In this document: one piece after another, positions 1 to 7,904 of the stretch | How positions within the stretch are numbered: the first letter of the stretch is position 1 | How the letters are laid out: every line of letters starts with the position of its first letter | DNA from: Bacteroides sp. | GTDB lineage: Bacteria; Bacteroidota; Bacteroidia; Bacteroidales; Muribaculaceae | Reading direction: 5' to 3' | Assembly: GCA_014802015.1 (NCBI GenBank) | Contig: JAAVDB010000041.1 | Coordinates: forward strand, 1 to 37,855 | DNA length: 37,855 nt | Program-made: the position numbers and the translations under genes | The notes under the pieces: model-generated | What the model saw: the letters and a program-made list of their open reading frames with translations, nothing else | Databases searched by the model: none | Told to the model about the DNA's origin: nothing

Positions 1-52
1 GCGAGGGGTGAAATGAGTCGCTGTCGTACAGAATCCGTACAAAATGGTGCAT

Positions 53-91
53 AAAAACGCCTAACACTGACAGTTATCAGCATTAGGCGTT
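53..91 (-). terminator. Rho-independent terminator of the mnmE operon
   Basis: A perfect 9-bp inverted repeat (56-64 and 83-91, AACGCCTAA/TTAGGCGTT) encloses an inner CTGA/TCAG stem. On the minus strand it is followed by a short U-rich tail (GTTTTTAT). It lies about 70 bp beyond the stop codon of the leftward mnmE operon, where a terminator is expected. Confidence 0.75.
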
Positions 92-163
92 CTTGAATGT
101 ATTAAGTTTTATCGCTCAGTAGCAGTCAATTGCTATCAATATAAACCATTTATAATCAACTAA

Positions 164-1621
164 TTACTTGCCGATGCAAAAGGAGCTGAATATTGTGTTG
201 AGTATTTCTGTGGTGGGGATTGTGCCGGTTACTGCGGAGAGGGTAGAGAGGGTTTCGCGGAGATGCTGGGCCACAAGGTCGGTCTCAAGTCCTGTTTCAA
301 GGCCGATGATCAATGGATTTATGGCCTCAATGGCCTGACGCAGAGCTTCGGCTTGCCGTAAGTTTGTGATCATTATGTCTGCGTCATTTCCTGATGTAGC
401 ATCTTGTCTCTCTGCTATCCGGCTGATACACTCACGGAGCTCTGATATTCCTGACTTATTCTTCACGGACAATGCCAGAATTTCGTATCTGTCGGGCAAA
501 TTTCCAGCCAATCGGGGTAGGGTGGCTTCAAGCTTATGGCGGTCGACATCCGACAATATGTCAACTTTATTTAAACCAATGATTATATTCGGAGCCTCCT
601 CTTCATAATGGGCATGAGATAATTCTTCGGGTAATAATGTGCTAATGTTGCCGGACATAACAGCCTCATAACATATCATATCCGTACTGTCAACCATTAC
701 CACTACGATTCTGGCTTTGCCTATGGCTTTGCGCGAACGGTCGATACCAATCCGTTCAATAGGATCATTTGTCTCGCGGAGTCCGGCTGTATCAATAAAA
801 CGGAATAAGTAGTCTCCAATTTCAAGAGTCTCTTCAATAGTGTCACGAGTAGTGCCATGTATATTACTTACGATAGCTCGATCATCATCAAGCAACGCAT
901 TCAACAGAGATGATTTTCCCGCATTCGTGGCACCGATAATTGCTACGGGAATACCCTCCTTAATGGCATTGCCCCGGCTAAATGAGTTATATAGCCGTTG
1001 CAGTTCCTCACGGATGTTTTTAGCTATCACAATGAGCCGTTCGCGGTCGGCAAACTCTACATCCTCCTCCGAAAAGTCAAGTTCGAGTTCAAGGAGAACT
1101 GATAGCTGTAACAATTGTTCACGCAATTCTGAAAGTTTGTTTGAAATGCCACCTTTCATCTGGCGCATGGCTATACGGTGAGCGGCACGTGAGCTCGACG
1201 CGATTACATCGGCTACGCCTTCGGCCTGAGCCAGATCAAGACGTCCGTTCATCACTGCCCTGCGGGTATATTCTCCCGGCTCTGCCATACGGCAACCTGA
1301 ACGTTGCAATAGGGCAAGCACTTCACGCTGCACCCATCGCGACCCGTGAACAGCCAGCTCGACAGTATCCTCCCCGGTGTAGGATTTCGGTCCTCGGAAC
1401 ACTGTCGCCACGCACTGATCGATTGTTCCCTCAGTGATATTTTTATCAACGATCTCTCCGAGGTGTGCTGTGTGACTTGCCGCATCAGCAAGTCTGCTGC
1501 CCACCCACACGCTGTCACATATTTTTATCGCATCGTGACCGCTGACGCGTATTACGGCTATACCGCCTATTCCCGCAGGAGTCGAAACGGCACAAATTGT
1601 ATCATCTATTGTATAAGACAT
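164..1621 (-). CDS. mnmE: tRNA uridine-5-carboxymethylaminomethyl(34) synthesis GTPase MnmE
   Basis: MnmE works with MnmG to install the (carboxymethyl)aminomethyl group on U34 of certain tRNAs, using GTP and a formyl-folate donor. The 485-residue protein has the full family layout: an N-terminal folate-binding domain starting MSYTIDDTICAV, a helical domain, an inserted Ras-like G domain and the invariant C-terminal FCIGK. G-domain motifs seen are GATNAGKSS (P-loop), GTTRD, DTAG and NKVD. The length is slightly above the usual 450-465. It is the last gene of a minus-strand operon, 6 bp after the upstream endonuclease gene, and is followed by a hairpin terminator. No defect is visible. Confidence is very high because start, motifs and C-terminus all match. 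Confidence 0.97.
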   Translation of the reverse strand: MSYTIDDTICAVSTPAGIGGIAVIRVSGHDAIKICDSVWVGSRLADAASHTAHLGEIVDKNITEGTIDQCVATVFRGPKSYTGEDTVELAVHGSRWVQREVLALLQRSGCRMAEPGEYTRRAVMNGRLDLAQAEGVADVIASSSRAAHRIAMRQMKGGISNKLSELREQLLQLSVLLELELDFSEEDVEFADRERLIVIAKNIREELQRLYNSFSRGNAIKEGIPVAIIGATNAGKSSLLNALLDDDRAIVSNIHGTTRDTIEETLEIGDYLFRFIDTAGLRETNDPIERIGIDRSRKAIGKARIVVVMVDSTDMICYEAVMSGNISTLLPEELSHAHYEEEAPNIIIGLNKVDILSDVDRHKLEATLPRLAGNLPDRYEILALSVKNKSGISELRECISRIAERQDATSGNDADIMITNLRQAEALRQAIEAINPLIIGLETGLETDLVAQHLRETLSTLSAVTGTIPTTEILNTIFSSFCIGK

Positions 1622-1627
1622 TTTCTG

Positions 1628-2479
1628 TTATTTTCTCAATGTGCTCCACTGGTGAAAATTACACTGACTCTCAAGATCTGCCTCCACGTCATCAGGCAGA
1701 GATGAGAAGAAGTCATGACCGGTGATTCGTTCAACCTCGTCAATGCTGACAGCGCACGTCTGCATGCCTCCTTCTACCTTACCGTTGGGCATAATGAATC
1801 CTATCCCACGAGCCGGATTGGAATAGGGGGCAATGATAACTTTGAAAAATCTTGATGGAACCCACACATGCGAGTCACCGATGGTTTCAATCGGCTTGTC
1901 ATCTATTATAGGGCCGCATACTATGTATATACGGCCGTCTATCTGAGCCCACTGACGGCATTTTTCCTCCAGATTTTTCCATGAACCGGTGTTAAGTTGT
2001 TTGGCTTGTGGACAGATATTAGAGAGAAAAAAAGTCTCTTGCATTGCCTTCTCGCTCCATTTCATATCACCGGCCGGAGCCATGTGCCCGCGATCGTAAC
2101 CCGAATAAGAATAATCCCACGAGTCAGGACAACCGTCAATATCCGGATCATTATAAAATTTATTGGTACGGCCTACATCTCCTGATGTTTCATCGTCAGT
2201 CAGCTCCCATGACACCCAGTTGGGAATATGACAGCGCTCGTTAAACGATAGATCCATACCGGTATAGCTCTTGAACTGCGAGGGTACTCCCGGCTTCGTA
2301 ATCACCTCCATAAGATTACCGTAGGCACCCGTCGCATGCTGCTCGTCGAGCGGAGGGTTGTCGCATCCTTTCAACGATGTCACCACCCATAGGCAGAGGA
2401 TGATCACGAGCGGCAGTATCAATGTGCGAACGTCCGGGACCATTCGTCCTCGTCCTTTATTATTCCTTCTATTAGTCAT
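1628..2479 (-). CDS. DNA/RNA non-specific endonuclease (NUC1/EndoG family), membrane-anchored or exported
   Basis: This is a beta-beta-alpha-metal nuclease of the Serratia nuclease/endonuclease G family, which cuts DNA and RNA without sequence specificity using Mg2+. The 283-residue protein has the catalytic DRGH motif (129-132, within DRGHMAPAGD), with H132 as the expected general base, and the metal-binding asparagine region QLNTGSWKNLE (about 161-171). Residues 18-36 form a hydrophobic segment followed by LKGC (C39), so it is exported as a lipoprotein or held by an N-terminal anchor; the sequence does not settle which. The start ATG is 4 bp after the aminotransferase stop and the stop is 6 bp before mnmE, so the genes are probably co-transcribed. 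A nutritional or scavenging role outside the cytoplasm is inference. Confidence 0.9.
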   Translation of the reverse strand: MTNRRNNKGRGRMVPDVRTLILPLVIILCLWVVTSLKGCDNPPLDEQHATGAYGNLMEVITKPGVPSQFKSYTGMDLSFNERCHIPNWVSWELTDDETSGDVGRTNKFYNDPDIDGCPDSWDYSYSGYDRGHMAPAGDMKWSEKAMQETFFLSNICPQAKQLNTGSWKNLEEKCRQWAQIDGRIYIVCGPIIDDKPIETIGDSHVWVPSRFFKVIIAPYSNPARGIGFIMPNGKVEGGMQTCAVSIDEVERITGHDFFSSLPDDVEADLESQCNFHQWSTLRK

Positions 2480-2483
2480 AATC

Positions 2484-3614
2484 TTATTTTATGCTATTGA
2501 TTATTTCTCCGATTTCAGCGGCATCTTTTACAGAAGTTCCTGCACCGATCGGCAGGCTGAGCACTTCTGAAGCGAGCAATTCAGTCACGGGCAGACTGAC
2601 ATGTCTCAGTGACTCATAGCATGGTTGCTTATGAGGTGGTACAGCATAATGAATATCCGTACCGACTCCGCGTTGCGCAAGGCGCTCCATCATTTCATCG
2701 CGTCGTCCATCAGTTACACGTATCACGTACTGATGCCATACGTTGTCCGTAACTTGAGCGGATAGGAGAGGGGTGATGACCTGTGGATGACGGATGGTGC
2801 GTGAATATGCAAGAGCACGGGCAAAACGGTCAGCATTCTCATCCGAAGTGTGCGGCAGTTTCACCATGAGCATGGCCGCCTGTATAGGGTCAAGACGGCA
2901 ATTGTATCCACAATATATATTATGGTATCGGCGATCACTTCCATAGTTGGCGAGTGCGCGCACAGTTGTGGCAAGCTGTTCATCATCCGTAGTCACCGCA
3001 CCGGCATCACCGACAGCTCCGATATTCTTGGTCGGATAGAAACTAAACGCACCGGCATCACCGAGGCTACCGGCATATACTCCTCCATTCAGTCCGATGA
3101 CCGATGCCCGCGCTCCGATTGACTGAGCGCAGTCCTCGATGACCTTGAGGTTATAACGCCGAGCTATTTCAGCCATGCGTTCATCCCACGACACGCGTCC
3201 GTACAGATGCACGGTCATAACAGCACGTGTACGAGCCGTGACAGCCGCTTCAATTAATGACGGGTCAATATTCATTGTGGATATATCTGCATCCACCGGC
3301 ACGGGGACAAGACCGGCATCACTAATAGCGAGAATAGAAGCTATATACGTATTCCCAGGTACAATTACCTCGTCACCGGGATACATTATCCCGAGTGCGA
3401 CGTATGCACGCATTATCAATCTCAGGGCATCAAGGCCGTTGCTCACTCCGACAGCATACTTTGTGCCGACCATATTGGCCAGATACTTCTCAAACGTATC
3501 ATTTTCCTCTCCGCCTATATATCGTCCGCTACGAATCACACGGGCGGCCGCAGCGGACATTTCGTCCATATAGGGTTTGTTTGACTCCTTCAGGTCAAGA
3601 AACGGGTAACGCAT
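2484..3614 (-). CDS. DegT/DnrJ/EryC1/StrS-family sugar aminotransferase, FdtB-like
   Basis: This PLP-dependent transaminase family converts keto-sugar nucleotides into amino-sugar nucleotides. FdtB/QdtB members act on dTDP-3-keto-6-deoxyhexoses to give dTDP-3-amino-3,6-dideoxyhexoses. Seen: the Asp that pairs with the PLP pyridine ([11 protein letters not shown], about D161) and the Schiff-base Lys ([14 protein letters not shown], about K196). I chose the ATG at 3614 (MRYPFLDL, 376 residues) because an in-frame codon three residues further upstream is TTG and the family normally begins at this conserved stretch. It follows the ketoisomerase gene with a 10-bp gap, the usual pairing for this pathway. 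The exact sugar cannot be read from sequence. No other nucleotide-sugar genes are in the window, so dTDP-4-keto-6-deoxyglucose supply must be elsewhere. Confidence 0.88.
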   Translation of the reverse strand: MRYPFLDLKESNKPYMDEMSAAAARVIRSGRYIGGEENDTFEKYLANMVGTKYAVGVSNGLDALRLIMRAYVALGIMYPGDEVIVPGNTYIASILAISDAGLVPVPVDADISTMNIDPSLIEAAVTARTRAVMTVHLYGRVSWDERMAEIARRYNLKVIEDCAQSIGARASVIGLNGGVYAGSLGDAGAFSFYPTKNIGAVGDAGAVTTDDEQLATTVRALANYGSDRRYHNIYCGYNCRLDPIQAAMLMVKLPHTSDENADRFARALAYSRTIRHPQVITPLLSAQVTDNVWHQYVIRVTDGRRDEMMERLAQRGVGTDIHYAVPPHKQPCYESLRHVSLPVTELLASEVLSLPIGAGTSVKDAAEIGEIINSIK

Positions 3615-3624
3615 GATATTCAAG

Positions 3625-4041
3625 CTATTTTTTTCCGGTTGCTACAAGTGCCATGAACTCATCATGGTCGCGCACATAATCAGCCTCGTCGTAAGGCGTA
3701 GATGTGAGTACCATGCACACACTTCCTGAAGCGAAATTGTCAAGTGTACGCCAATAACCGGGAGGGACATATAATCCTTCAAACGGACGGTTGAGAGTAT
3801 AAGTTTTAGTCTCATACCCGTCTGATAGATTGACATTAAAACTGCCTCCGGTCGCAATGATAAGCTCTTCGGACTGATGATGTGAGTGTCCGCCGCGCTC
3901 TTCTCCGCCCGGCACGTCATATACCCAATAGGCACGGGCTATATCAAACGGCACATGCCGCCCGTTCTCGACAAAAGTGAGATTACCGCGTGGATCACAT
4001 ATCTTGGGTAATGCGATTATAGTAGGTTTAGTTTTGTCCAT
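3625..4041 (-). CDS. dTDP-sugar 3,4-ketoisomerase, FdtA/WxcM-like cupin
   Basis: This is a small cupin of the FdtA/QdtA/WxcM C-terminal family, which moves the keto group of dTDP-4-keto-6-deoxyglucose from C4 to C3 ahead of transamination. Diagnostic segments are [30 protein letters not shown] (metal-free cupin with family histidines) and [15 protein letters not shown]. The reading frame extends 12 codons further upstream, but I chose the ATG at 4041 ([13 protein letters not shown]) because the family begins here and a promoter -7 box lies in the longer version. The downstream aminotransferase uses the product. With this start the mRNA would have almost no leader. Both enzymes are expected in the cytoplasm, serving surface-glycan or protein O-glycan synthesis (inference). 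Confidence 0.88.
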   Translation of the reverse strand: MDKTKPTIIALPKICDPRGNLTFVENGRHVPFDIARAYWVYDVPGGEERGGHSHHQSEELIIATGGSFNVNLSDGYETKTYTLNRPFEGLYVPPGYWRTLDNFASGSVCMVLTSTPYDEADYVRDHDEFMALVATGKK

Positions 4042-4046
4042 ACTTG

Positions 4047-4077
4047 CAAAAGTAATCATTATTGTAAAGGCAATCAA
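4047..4077 (-). promoter_or_regulatory. Predicted Bacteroidota promoter of the ketoisomerase-mnmE operon
   Basis: On the minus strand a -7 element TACTTTTG (4047-4054) matches the Bacteroidota consensus TAnnTTTG, with TTG (4075-4077) 20 bp upstream as the -33 element. The -7 box ends only five bases before the chosen ATG, so the transcript would be leaderless or nearly so. Confidence 0.55.
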
Positions 4078-4122
4078 TAGCTGTAATTCATTTTTGAAAA
4101 ATATTTGTAAAATTCGCCCTAT

Positions 4123-4138
4123 ATGTTGTAAAACACAT
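4123..4138. promoter_or_regulatory. CRP/FNR-like palindromic operator candidate upstream of the EF-G2 gene
   Basis: The 16-bp sequence ATGTTGTAAAACACAT has dyad symmetry of the form ATGTnnTnnAnnACAT, centred about 50 bp upstream of the predicted transcription start of the plus-strand EF-G2 gene. This is a normal position for a CRP-family activator. In Bacteroides the EF-G2 gene is known to be controlled by the CRP-like regulator Cur; that this site is its target here is inference. Confidence 0.35.
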
Positions 4139-4170
4139 TGAAAAGAAGCAGGATTATGAAAAATTATAAC

Positions 4171-4203
4171 TATTTTGCGGACGCTTTAGGGAGCTAAGGC
4201 GTC
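4171..4203 (+). promoter_or_regulatory. Predicted -7 region and 5'-terminal hairpin of the EF-G2 transcript
   Basis: TATTTTGC (4171-4178) resembles the Bacteroidota -7 box but is one base short of consensus, and no good -33 element was found, which would fit activator dependence. Immediately after it lies a 10-bp stem with one G-U pair (4180-4189 GACGCTTTAG and 4194-4203 CTAAGGCGTC) and a GGAG loop. If transcription starts around 4180 the mRNA would begin with this hairpin, a structure that can protect 5' ends or act in post-transcriptional control. No long U-run follows, so it is not a typical terminator. Confidence 0.45.
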
Positions 4204-4240
4204 TTCTTACTATTGTTTAATACCAATACCTGTACGGATT

Positions 4241-6400
4241 ATGAAAGTCTATCAAACCAACGAAATTAAAAACATCGCCCTGCTTGGTAGCAAGGGCTCG
4301 GGTAAAACCACACTCGCCGAGGCTATGCTTTACGAGTGTGGAGTTATAAAACGCCGTGGCACCGTCGAGGCGGGCAACACAGTTTCCGACTCATTCCCCG
4401 TAGAAAAAGAGTATGGCTACTCTGTATTCTCCACTGTATTTTATGCCGAGTTCCTTAATAAAAAACTCAACGTAATCGACTGTCCCGGTGCAGACGATTT
4501 TGTAGGCAACGCCATCACCGCCCTTAATGTCACCGACACTGGTGTTATTCTTATCAATACACAGTACGGTGTCGAGGTCGGTACTCAGAATATCTTCCGT
4601 ACTACCCAAAAGCTCAAGAAACCTGTAATTTTCGCGCTCAATCAGCTGGACGGTGACAAGGCCGATTATGAGAACGTTATCGAGCAGATGCGCGAACATT
4701 TCGGCAATAAGGTTGTCATCGTGCAGTATCCTCTCCAATGCGGAGCCGGATTTAATGCGATGATCGATGTATTGCTTATGAAGAAATACTCCTGGGGACC
4801 TGACGGCGGAGTTCCCACTATCGAGGAGATTCCCGCCGATCAGCTTGAGCGGGCAAAGGAATTGCATCAGGCTCTCGTCGAGGCTGCCGCCGAGAATGAT
4901 GAGACTCTTATGGACAAATTCTTTGAGGAGGGTCATCTTACCGAGGATGAGATGCGTGAAGGTATCCGCAAAGGACTCGTCGACCGTTCGATCTATCCTG
5001 TATTCTGTGTCAGTGCAGCCAAGGACATGGGCGTGCGCCGTATGATGGAATTCTTAGGCAATGTTGTCCCGTTTGTCGAAGATATGCCCGCACCGGTCAA
5101 TACCGAAGGTGTAGAAGTTAAACCTGATAGCAACGGTCCCCTTTCACTATATTTCTTCAAGACCACCGTCGAGCCGCATATCGGTGAGGTAAGTTACTTC
5201 AAGGTTATGTCCGGCACGCTCACTCCCGGTGTTGATCTTGAAAATGTTACTCGCGGCTCACGCGAGCGTATAGCCCAACTCTACTGTGTGTGCGGTAGTA
5301 TCAAGACTCCCGTTGACAAACTTTGTGCCGGTGACATCGGTGCCACAGTTAAGCTAAAGGATGTACGTACAGGTAATACACTTGATGCGAAAGATTGTGA
5401 CTATCGTTTTGACTTCATACGTTATCCCGAGCCCAAGTATCGTCGCGCAGTACGTCCTGTGACAGAGAGTGATGCCGAGAAACTTATGACCATCCTGACC
5501 CGTATGCATGAGGAGGATCCCACATGGGTTATCGAGCAAAGTAAGGAACTCAAGCAGGTTATACTCTCGGGACAAGGCGAGTTCCACCTCCGTACACTCA
5601 AATGGCGTGTGGAAAACAATGACAAACTACCCATCATCTTTGAGGAGCCGCGTATTCCTTACCGCGAGACTATTACCAAGGCTGCGCGTGCCGACTATCG
5701 TCACAAGAAGCAGAGCGGTGGAGCAGGTCAGTTCGGTGAAGTACATTTGATTATCGAACCTTACACCGAAGGAATGCCTCTGCCCGATACCTATAAATTC
5801 GGCAATCAGGAATACAAGATGAGCGTTCGTGACACTCAGGAGATACCTCTGTCATGGGGTGGTAAGCTTGTAGTGCATAACTGTATCGTCGGCGGTGCCA
5901 TTGACGCACGTTTTATTCCTGCCATCGTCAAGGGACTCATGGACCGAATGGAGCAAGGTCCCCTCACCGGTAGCTATGCCCGTGACGTACGTGTCTGCAT
6001 CTATGACGGCAAAATGCATCCGGTTGATTCGAATGAAATATCATTCCGTCTGGCCGGTCGTAACGCCTTCTCCGAAGCATTCCGCAATGCCGGTCCCAAA
6101 GTGCTTGAGCCGGTCTATGATGTAGAGGTAATGGTGCCCGGTGACGTGATGGGTGATGTGATGAGCGACCTGCAGGGACGCCGTGCCATTATCATGGGCA
6201 TGGAGAGCGACAATGGATTTGAAAAGATTATCGCTAAAGTTCCCTTGAAGGAAATGGGGTCATACTCGACAGCACTCTCATCTATTACAGGTGGTCGTTC
6301 CGCTTTCACGATGAAATTCGCTTCATACGAACTCGTACCATCCGATGTTCAGGATAAGTTGCTGAAAGAATATGCCGAAAAGGCCCAGGCTGACGAATAA
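4241..6400 (+). CDS. fusA2: Elongation factor G paralog, EF-G2 type, with degenerate GTPase motifs
   Basis: This 719-residue protein has the complete EF-G domain order (G domain, II, III, IV, V) but altered nucleotide-hydrolysis motifs. The P-loop is GSKGSGKT (16-23) instead of AHIDAGKT. Switch I reads EKEYGYSVFS (55-64) where EF-G has QERGITI. G3 is DCPGADD (80-86), so the catalytic histidine of DTPGH is alanine. G4 is NQLD (134-137) instead of NKxD. Bacteroides thetaiotaomicron EF-G2 is known as a paralog that supports translation without GTPase activity and matters under carbon limitation and in gut colonization; this gene appears to be the counterpart. It is a single-gene unit with its own leader and a strong terminator. 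A ribosome-protection role is less likely given the family match. Confidence 0.9.
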   Translation: MKVYQTNEIKNIALLGSKGSGKTTLAEAMLYECGVIKRRGTVEAGNTVSDSFPVEKEYGYSVFSTVFYAEFLNKKLNVIDCPGADDFVGNAITALNVTDTGVILINTQYGVEVGTQNIFRTTQKLKKPVIFALNQLDGDKADYENVIEQMREHFGNKVVIVQYPLQCGAGFNAMIDVLLMKKYSWGPDGGVPTIEEIPADQLERAKELHQALVEAAAENDETLMDKFFEEGHLTEDEMREGIRKGLVDRSIYPVFCVSAAKDMGVRRMMEFLGNVVPFVEDMPAPVNTEGVEVKPDSNGPLSLYFFKTTVEPHIGEVSYFKVMSGTLTPGVDLENVTRGSRERIAQLYCVCGSIKTPVDKLCAGDIGATVKLKDVRTGNTLDAKDCDYRFDFIRYPEPKYRRAVRPVTESDAEKLMTILTRMHEEDPTWVIEQSKELKQVILSGQGEFHLRTLKWRVENNDKLPIIFEEPRIPYRETITKAARADYRHKKQSGGAGQFGEVHLIIEPYTEGMPLPDTYKFGNQEYKMSVRDTQEIPLSWGGKLVVHNCIVGGAIDARFIPAIVKGLMDRMEQGPLTGSYARDVRVCIYDGKMHPVDSNEISFRLAGRNAFSEAFRNAGPKVLEPVYDVEVMVPGDVMGDVMSDLQGRRAIIMGMESDNGFEKIIAKVPLKEMGSYSTALSSITGGRSAFTMKFASYELVPSDVQDKLLKEYAEKAQADE

Positions 6401-6430
6401 CCATTCCGGCTTGATCTTATAAATAATAGA

Positions 6431-6470
6431 CTTCACACTGAGTGCCTAATCAGTGTGAAGCCTTTTTTTA
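6431..6470 (+). terminator. Strong Rho-independent terminator after the EF-G2 gene
   Basis: A perfect 11-bp stem (CTTCACACTGA 6431-6441 / TCAGTGTGAAG 6450-6460) with an 8-nt loop is followed by CCTTTTTTTA. It sits between two convergent genes and could also stop leftward transcription of the ClC gene, though the minus-strand tail is less U-rich. Confidence 0.92.
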
Positions 6471-6472
6471 TT

Positions 6473-7825
6473 TTACATTTCCGCCTGCATCTTTCTGAGC
6501 GTCAGACACCACACCGTAGAGTATGACACAACAGAACAGATGGCGACCGGAAACATCATGCCGTAATATCCGGTCATTTCCACCACAATAAACATGGCCA
6601 TAAGTGGTGCCTTGATAGTTCCTGCCATTGTTCCTGCCATGGCCATAAGCGCGCAGTTACCGAGAGGTAATGACAGACCGAAACATTCGTTGATCAGACC
6701 TCCGAAAAAGAATCCTGCCATACATCCGGCAAAAAGAGTAGGGGCGAAATCTCCGGCAACACCTCCGCCGCTGTTGGTGGCCGTGCAAGCCAGTGACTTG
6801 ACCGCTGCGACACCACCGCAGATCAGTATTATAGTGATGAGAGGTGGCAATCCCTCGATATGCCAGAAGCTGTAATCAGTCATCGCCGCAAAGTTGCCGT
6901 CAATCAGTTTTGCCATCGTGCTATAACCCTCTCCGTATAAAGAAGGGAATAAAAATACGAGTACCGATAATATCCCCCCCGAGAGTAATGCCCTGATCCA
7001 CGGCGAACGGGCATAGCCGAGCAGTTTGTGCATCCACACGCCGAGTTGAGTGTAATACAGTGAGTATAGTCCGCACAACACTCCGATCACTATTACCCAA
7101 CCGCTAATATGTGGGTCAAAATACTGAGGATGAGTCAGCGGCACATCAAGTTTGAATCCCGTCATGCCGTAGCTTGTCATTCCACCGATGACACATGCTA
7201 TGGTCAGTGCGATGACAGCCGTAGTGGTCATAGTCATGCCCATAACCTCAAGCGTAAACATTATGCCGCCTACAGGGGCCTTGAATATACCTGCGATACC
7301 GGCGCCGGCGCCGCAACCGATGATTATCATCATCAGTCGGGGTGGCAATCCGAACCATCGTCCCATCTGACTCGCGATGGCCGCACCAGTCGACGCAATA
7401 GGGCCCTCAGCACCGGCCGAACCTCCGAATCCAAGAGTCAGTGTCGATGCGAGTACAGGACCGTATGTATAAGTCGATGGTATTATATACTGCCCCCTGC
7501 GCACCATATCTCCGATTTTGTCAAGGCCATGCTCGATATTTCGTTTCAATCCATAGCGCTGCAATGCTACTGTTAGTAAAATACCCGTTATTGGGATAAA
7601 CAGTAGGCCCCAGTTGACCCCGTGTTCGTGAAAATGTGACACGAGCAGCAGCGAAGTCCATTTGATTGTCGCTTTAAGGATCGAGGCGCATAGACCTGCC
7701 AATAATCCTACGAGCCCTGCAAGGACGTATAACGATACAGATGGAGGTAGCGAACCAAGCCGCCACTCCTGCTCAGATAGTTGCGAATGGTTTGGTGATG
7801 AAATATTAGGGGTTGAGTCTGACAT
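6473..7825 (-). CDS. ClC-family chloride channel/antiporter
   Basis: This is a 450-residue integral membrane ClC protein without C-terminal CBS domains, expected in the inner membrane as a homodimer moving Cl- (or a related anion), possibly in exchange for H+. Family signatures seen are GSAGAEGP (gating glutamate E140), the helix-I segment GCGAGAGIAGIFKAPVGGIMF and the helix-N region GGGVAGDFAPTLFAG. The glutamate that forms the internal proton site in the E. coli protein (IEEM) is valine here (LEVM, V194), and the Ser-containing GSGIP loop is replaced by EHGLDKI. Coupling may therefore differ from the E. coli antiporter. A fluoride exporter is a weaker alternative. A long inverted repeat ends two bases before the ATG. 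Confidence 0.92.
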   Translation of the reverse strand: MSDSTPNISSPNHSQLSEQEWRLGSLPPSVSLYVLAGLVGLLAGLCASILKATIKWTSLLLVSHFHEHGVNWGLLFIPITGILLTVALQRYGLKRNIEHGLDKIGDMVRRGQYIIPSTYTYGPVLASTLTLGFGGSAGAEGPIASTGAAIASQMGRWFGLPPRLMMIIIGCGAGAGIAGIFKAPVGGIMFTLEVMGMTMTTTAVIALTIACVIGGMTSYGMTGFKLDVPLTHPQYFDPHISGWVIVIGVLCGLYSLYYTQLGVWMHKLLGYARSPWIRALLSGGILSVLVFLFPSLYGEGYSTMAKLIDGNFAAMTDYSFWHIEGLPPLITIILICGGVAAVKSLACTATNSGGGVAGDFAPTLFAGCMAGFFFGGLINECFGLSLPLGNCALMAMAGTMAGTIKAPLMAMFIVVEMTGYYGMMFPVAICSVVSYSTVWCLTLRKMQAEM

Positions 7826-7827
7826 TG

Positions 7828-7881
7828 CGAGGCGGGAATTGTTTAAACATTAAAATATATGTTTTAACAATTCCCGCCTCG
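7828..7881. repeat. Long perfect inverted repeat abutting the ClC start codon
   Basis: Arms 7828-7843 (CGAGGCGGGAATTGTT) and 7866-7881 are perfect complements over 16 bp. After one mismatch a further 6 bp pair (AAACAT/ATGTTT), leaving a loop of 8 AT-rich bases. It occupies most of the gap between the cysteine desulfidase stop and the ClC ATG, with no U-run on either side. It may be a processing stem, a terminator of the upstream gene or a translation-control element. Confidence 0.85.
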
Positions 7882-7904
7882 TTAGGGTTTAAATATCTTT
7901 CGGA

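Noticed and set aside
1..52. Direct repeat GTACA in GTACAGAATCCGTACA near the left edge, resembling leader sequences near Bacteroidales integrases
   Set aside because: No integrase or attachment site is visible in the window and the similarity is from memory only; too short to support a mobile-element call.
840..1705. Overlapping plus-strand reading frames opposite mnmE
   Set aside because: They are antisense frames of a conserved gene with no recognisable protein features or start signals.
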